Below are positions 60,580 through 64,000 of a stretch of 64,000 nucleotides of DNA, piece by piece. Numbering within the stretch: position 1 is the first letter of the stretch; every line of letters starts with the position of its first letter. Source of the DNA: Rubrobacter tropicus (GTDB lineage: Bacteria > Actinomycetota > Rubrobacteria > Rubrobacterales > Rubrobacteraceae). Position numbers and translations under genes: made by a program. The DNA lies in NCBI RefSeq assembly GCF_011492945.1, contig NZ_CP045119.1, forward strand, positions 4,314,773 through 4,378,772, in the 5' to 3' direction. Below the pieces are notes generated by a model that saw nothing but the letters and a program-made list of their open reading frames with translations, made no database searches and was not told the DNA's origin.

Positions 60580-61377
60580 TCAGACGGGGGAGACGCGGAC
60601 CCTTCGACTATCGCCGGTGCCCTCGCTCTCCGTGGTCACCCCGGGGTTATCTCGCAGGAAGAGGTGAACGACCCTTCTCTCCGAGGGGTTCATCGGCGGC
60701 AGTTCGACGGTCCTATCTTCCCGCATCGCCTTGCGAGCGGTCCTGTGGGCCATACCTTGCAGGGCCTCGACGCGCCGCTGCCTGTACCCTTCGGCGTCGA
60801 GGACGATCCTGGCGCGTGAGGACCTGTTGTTGTTGACACCAGCGTTGACCAGGTACTGAAGGGCGTCGATGGTTTCGCCCTTCTGGCCGATAAACAGCGC
60901 CGTGTTGTCCGGCGCCACGTCGACCGCGACGTACCCACCCGCATCGTAGACGTCCACGCGGGCCTCGAATCCCATGGCCTCCAGCAACGAGACGACCAGT
61001 TCTTCGGTGCTGTCGATCAACTCCTGCGGCACCTTCTCAGGTGCCGCACCTTCCTGCTCGCCAAAGATCTCCGCGAGCCCCGGCCCGGTAGTCGCTTCCT
61101 CTGGCGCAGCGGCCGGATCTTCGACCGTTTCCTCAGGTGCCGTTTCGGTTGAATCCGGGAAGACAGTGGGTCCGAGATCCGGCTCATCTACGCCCGCGTC
61201 CCGCGCAGGCGTATCCACCTCGATCCGGGCGTCCCTCGCTCCGATGCCCAGAAATCCGGAGTTGCCGGAGTCGACTACCCGGTACGAAACGTCTTCCTCG
61301 TTCACGCCGAGATCCTGCGCCGCGCGGGCGACGGCCTCCTCGACGGTGGCAGCGTAGAATTCTCTTCTTTCAGTCAT
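60580..61377 (-). CDS. jag: Jag/KhpB, RNA-binding protein
   Basis: The 265-residue protein has the N-terminal Jag domain (EFYAATVEEAVARAAQDLGV), an acidic Pro/Glu linker (residues about 60-115), a KH domain with FIGQKGETIDALQYLVN and a C-terminal R3H motif (NPSERRVVHLFLRDN). In other bacteria KhpB binds RNA with KhpA and influences cell division and elongation. It overlaps yidC by four bases, as usual. Confidence 0.95.
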   Translation of the reverse strand: MTERREFYAATVEEAVARAAQDLGVNEEDVSYRVVDSGNSGFLGIGARDARIEVDTPARDAGVDEPDLGPTVFPDSTETAPEETVEDPAAAPEEATTGPGLAEIFGEQEGAAPEKVPQELIDSTEELVVSLLEAMGFEARVDVYDAGGYVAVDVAPDNTALFIGQKGETIDALQYLVNAGVNNNRSSRARIVLDAEGYRQRRVEALQGMAHRTARKAMREDRTVELPPMNPSERRVVHLFLRDNPGVTTESEGTGDSRRVRVSPV

Positions 61378-62234
61378 TTCTTTTTCTTTCTCCGCTTCCG
61401 TTTCGCGACCTTTGCAGCACGCGCCATCGCGTCCTCGTTACTGCCGTTCTGTGACTGTCCGTTCCGATCCGCGTCCGGTTTCGAGTGGACATCCGCGGAG
61501 GTCGACTGTGCGGTCGGTTTGCCGGGAGCTTTGCCGTCCGCGGCGGGCCGACGTCCCGGCCCGTGATGGTAGATGGCGTAGTTCTGGACGAGGGTAACCA
61601 AGTTGGAGGTGATCCAGTAAACGAAAAGCCCGGCCGGGAACGAGAGAAGAAAAGCCGTAAATCCCACGGGCAAGAGGCGCATCAGCCAACGCTGCTGCGG
61701 GTCCACGTTCTTGAGCGTGATCTCGGTGGCGGCCAACATCGTGATGGCCGAGAGGATCGGAAGGATGTATGTGGGATCGCTCTGGGAGAGGTCCTTGAAC
61801 CACAAGATACCGCCGTCCACAAAGCTCGGGTACTTCGGCTCCGTGCGGCCGGGCGTGCCGCCAAAAAGCCTGATAACGTAAAAGATGCCGATAAAGATCG
61901 GCATCTGGATGAGGATAGGGAGGCAGCCGCCGAGCGGGTTTACCCCGCGGTCCTGATAGAGCTTGGCCATCTCCTCCCGCTGCTTCTGCGGGTTATTCTG
62001 GTACTGGGCGCGCACCTTGTCCATGTCGGGCTTCAAGTCTTGCACGGCCCTCATGCTTTTCACTTGCTTGACCGTAAGAGGGAACAGAAGCCCTCTCACG
62101 ACGATCGTGAGCATCGCGATGCTCAACCACCACGGCGCCCCAACGGTCTGGTGGAAGAAGAGCAGTACCTGGCCGAGAATGCTGACGACCGGGCTAAAGA
62201 GGTTCTGGAAAAAATCTGCTATGGCGTTGATCAT
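61374..62234 (-). CDS. yidC: YidC/Oxa1 membrane protein insertase
   Basis: The 286-residue insertase shows the Gram-positive-type YidC layout: an N-terminal segment, the conserved Arg-bearing segment MRAVQDLKPDMDKVRAQYQNNPQ (cited by position, about 65-87), PILIQMPIFIGIFYVI, and a basic C-terminal tail (AKRKRRKKKK) that binds ribosomes. The ATG at 62234 or a TTG at 62243 next to AAGGTGAT may be the start. No yidD lies between it and rnpA, unlike many genomes. Confidence 0.95.
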   Translation of the reverse strand: MINAIADFFQNLFSPVVSILGQVLLFFHQTVGAPWWLSIAMLTIVVRGLLFPLTVKQVKSMRAVQDLKPDMDKVRAQYQNNPQKQREEMAKLYQDRGVNPLGGCLPILIQMPIFIGIFYVIRLFGGTPGRTEPKYPSFVDGGILWFKDLSQSDPTYILPILSAITMLAATEITLKNVDPQQRWLMRLLPVGFTAFLLSFPAGLFVYWITSNLVTLVQNYAIYHHGPGRRPAADGKAPGKPTAQSTSADVHSKPDADRNGQSQNGSNEDAMARAAKVAKRKRRKKKK

Positions 62235-62338
62235 GCTCTGCAAATCACCTTACCGGAACGGCCAGCGCGCGCCCGCTGTAGGAGAACACGATGGGGGACA
62301 GATGGACCACTCCACCTACCACTCTGGACAGGCCGGTA

Positions 62339-62695
62339 CTATTCCCCGACGGCATGGTCTCTGACTTTCAGCTTCGCGAGCGCTTTCGAGAACTCCTCCC
62401 GGAGTTCCACGAAGGTGGCCTCCCTGGCCGGCGGCCGGGCCGAGACTACCAGATCAAGGGCGCTGCCGGCCTCAGGGGAGAGGCTGGCAAATATCTCACG
62501 CAGCCTGCGACGCAGGGTGTTGCGGACCACGGCGTTACCGACCTTCTTCGAAACGGACAGGCCCAGACGCAGGGTTCCCAATTCGTTGGGAAAAGCGTGG
62601 ACGGAGAAGAGCTTCCCCCTATAGGCCGTGCCCTGCCTGTAAACCTTCTCGAACTCCGAAGAATCCGTAAGGCGCATGCGCTTGCTTCGCGGCAC
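62339..62695 (-). CDS. rnpA: RnpA, ribonuclease P protein component
   Basis: The 118-residue basic protein binds RNase P RNA to process tRNA 5' ends. It carries RMRLTDSSEFEKVYRQG near the start and the RNR signature NAVVRNTLRRRLREIF. It starts at a GTG three bases after the rpmH stop, the usual tight arrangement. The 95 bases after it, before yidC, hold no gene. Confidence 0.96.
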   Translation of the reverse strand: MPRSKRMRLTDSSEFEKVYRQGTAYRGKLFSVHAFPNELGTLRLGLSVSKKVGNAVVRNTLRRRLREIFASLSPEAGSALDLVVSARPPAREATFVELREEFSKALAKLKVRDHAVGE

Positions 62696-62698
62696 CCG

Positions 62699-62833
62699 TC
62701 AGACTGCCAGGCGCTTCCGCCCCCGGCGACGGCGGGCCGCTATGACCCTCCTGCCCCCGACGGAGCTCATGCGCTTGCGAAAACCATGGGTCTTCGCCCT
62801 CTTGCGGCGATTTGGCTGGTACGTGCGCTTCAT
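62699..62833 (-). CDS. rpmH: RpmH, 50S ribosomal protein L34
   Basis: The frame encodes 44 residues beginning [20 protein letters not shown] and ending in [18 protein letters not shown], the complete L34 sequence pattern. AGAGGAG precedes the ATG by five bases. A TATACT -10-like box lies at 62885-62880 on the minus strand within the origin region. It is the first gene of the leftward rpmH-rnpA cluster. Confidence 0.97.
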   Translation of the reverse strand: MKRTYQPNRRKRAKTHGFRKRMSSVGGRRVIAARRRRGRKRLAV

Positions 62834-63205
62834 CAGACTCCTCTACAGGCGGTTTTAAGATGTACAAGGGATCTAAAGCAGTATATCCGAAGCCCCTAAG
62901 GCCATCCAGCTATCCAAGCCCTCCGAAGAATCCGACCAAGAAGGCGACCGTCCACCGTTTTTTCAAGGAAAATCCTGCAAAAGGGCGTTTATCTCCCAAA
63001 TATCGTGTGGCACACAGTAGCCAAAGTTCGGCCAAAACAGCGCGGTCTGAGGCTTTACTTTAGTTCGATGCACGGCTTTTTCACAACTTTATCCACAGGC
63101 TGTGGATAAAGTTGTGGATAAACATGTGAATTGCCTGCAAAAACAGATTTCTCGGCCGTCTGCTGTAGCGTTGGATCGAGGGGTGGGTTACATTCCGTTG
63201 CGGGG
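62834..63205. other. Chromosomal replication origin region (oriC) with DnaA boxes
   Basis: Three perfect DnaA boxes (TTATCCACA or its complement) lie at 63089-63097 (plus), 63101-63109 (minus) and 63113-63121 (minus); the first two form a nearly palindromic pair. TTTTTCACA at 63078-63086 is a weaker candidate. AT-rich stretches at 62850-62890 and 62958-63005 could be the unwinding element. The gap lies between rpmH and a rightward gene, and the strand switch at this point fits an origin. I see no gene in the gap. Confidence 0.88.
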
Positions 63206-63997
63206 ATGATGCGCGCACAGAGCACACGGATGGACACGGACCGGGCGGAGATAAGCGTCCGCATAGCCGTGTACCCGGCGGGCTCGGACCCCGAGATCAC
63301 CGAGATAGCCGGTGCGGACCCGCGTTCCGCGACGGCAAAGTTCACGAGAACCGTGATGGGCAAAGTGCGGGAGCTCGGCGGCGAGGTTCCGGAAGAGGCG
63401 GTACGAGAAGTGGTCGAGAACCTGATACACGCCGAATACCGGGGCGTCGTGATCTCCGTTCTCGACGACGGCAACGTGGTGCGCGTCTCGGATAGAGGTC
63501 CGGGAATACAGAACAAGGAGCGGGCGGTGGAGTTCGGTTTCACCGGGGCCTCGTCCGCGGCGCTCGAAGAGATAAGGGGCGTCGGGGCGGGGCTCGGTAT
63601 GGCCCGAACGGCGGCGGAGAAGGCGGGCGGCGCTCTGGCCGTCGAAGACAACATAGGCGGCGGGACGGTCGTGACGATCTCGATGGTAGATACGCCGCGG
63701 GCGGTTCGGGAAGAAGTTCCGGCGGCGCGTCCGGCGGCACCCAGGTATCCGGGCGGCGTTCCCAGGATGAACATCTCGGAGAGGCAGCAGAAAGTGCTCA
63801 TCACGGTATTGGAGTGCGGCGAGGTCGGGCCATCGACGGTGGCGGACAGGCTGGAGATCTCTGTCAGCACCGCGTACCGGGACCTTTCGGTGCTCGAGGA
63901 GCACGGGCTGGTCCAGGCGCACGAGTCCGGCAAGCGTCTCATCTCACCACTCGGCGAGGACGTAGTAGAGGCCATAGTCAGCGCCTGGGTAAAGTAG
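63206..63997 (+). CDS. HATPase-domain protein with C-terminal winged helix
   Basis: The protein of about 263 residues starts at an ATG at 63206 (a second ATG follows). It has a GHKL-type ATPase domain: the N box VVENLIHAEYRG, the G1 box DRGPGIQ and the G2 box GVGAGLGMA, then a Pro/Ala linker and a C-terminal winged helix (SERQQKVLITVLECGEVGPSTVADRLEIS, YRDLSVLEEHGLVQ). It lacks a histidine-phosphotransfer box, so it resembles anti-sigma-type kinases fused to a DNA-binding domain. It is the first rightward gene at oriC, where dnaA is often found. Confidence 0.85.
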   Translation: MMRAQSTRMDTDRAEISVRIAVYPAGSDPEITEIAGADPRSATAKFTRTVMGKVRELGGEVPEEAVREVVENLIHAEYRGVVISVLDDGNVVRVSDRGPGIQNKERAVEFGFTGASSAALEEIRGVGAGLGMARTAAEKAGGALAVEDNIGGGTVVTISMVDTPRAVREEVPAARPAAPRYPGGVPRMNISERQQKVLITVLECGEVGPSTVADRLEISVSTAYRDLSVLEEHGLVQAHESGKRLISPLGEDVVEAIVSAWVK

Positions 63998-64000
63998 CCC

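Noticed and set aside
62244..62338. Possible yidD gene between yidC and rnpA
   Set aside because: The 95-base gap is too short for the usual YidD protein and contains no frame with its motifs.

Overview
The window reads as a chromosomal segment of a GC-rich, Gram-positive-type bacterium that ends at the replication origin. The gene set resembles the actinobacterial class Rubrobacteria: sufC-sufB-sufD followed by a small Rieske protein, a separate sufU, a split glycine decarboxylase behind a tandem glycine riboswitch, rex, a gamma-glutamylation amine pathway, and the order rpmH-rnpA-yidC-jag-rsmG-parA-parB. That assignment is inference from gene content and base composition. No rRNA, tRNA, insertion sequence, prophage or CRISPR array was seen.

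Layout. 1-4.9 kb: Fe-S assembly (sufC partial, sufB, sufD, Rieske ferredoxin) with a secreted HNH nuclease attached. 4.9-16.4 kb: metabolic and stress genes, including a TetR repressor divergent from a reductase across three operator copies, sufU, three SDR enzymes, an ion channel, a circularly permuted ATP-grasp protein and a PhzF-DppA pair. 16.4-35 kb: a two-component system, a secreted protein, queG, a DnaJ-like membrane protein, an M2-type peptidase, a threonine dehydratase, MOSC and HIT proteins, proS, and several membrane or enzyme genes. 35-41.8 kb: rex, then the glycine cleavage operon (gcvPA-gcvPB-gcvT-gcvH, minus strand) preceded by a two-aptamer glycine riboswitch, and a cysteine-synthase family gene. 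41.8-48.3 kb: an amine-catabolic operon (permease, glutamine-synthetase-like ligase, gamma-glutamyl hydrolase, aldehyde dehydrogenase, SDR) divergent from a GntR regulator. 48.6-57.9 kb: glyoxalase, CsaA, AIM24, GIDE, leuS, TPR and lytic transglycosylase genes. 58-64 kb: origin-proximal block with parB, parA, rsmG, two parS sites, jag, yidC, rnpA, rpmH, a cluster of DnaA boxes, and an ATPase/HTH gene reading rightward.

How the parts fit. Genes left of the origin that run on the minus strand (par, rnpA-rpmH, leuS, gcv, proS) are transcribed away from oriC, as expected for co-directional housekeeping genes. The gcv operon and the amine operon both feed one-carbon, ammonia and glutamate metabolism and each carries its own visible control element.

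Most notable unexplained structure. (1) A candidate minus-strand small RNA at about 35990-36100, with a sigma-A-like promoter, a 5' hairpin and a 16-position terminator stem whose 35-nt loop contains no G and carries anti-Shine-Dalgarno CU runs. (2) A dispersed, composite intergenic repeat made of small hairpins that keep a GAA/TTC triloop while their stems change with pairing preserved, found only next to gene 3' ends. (3) A nested-stem structured element at 20528-20640. (4) A parB gene whose conserved N-terminus is encoded behind a near-perfect ribosome binding site but without AUG, GUG or UUG. (5) A HATPase plus winged-helix gene directly at oriC, where dnaA might be expected.
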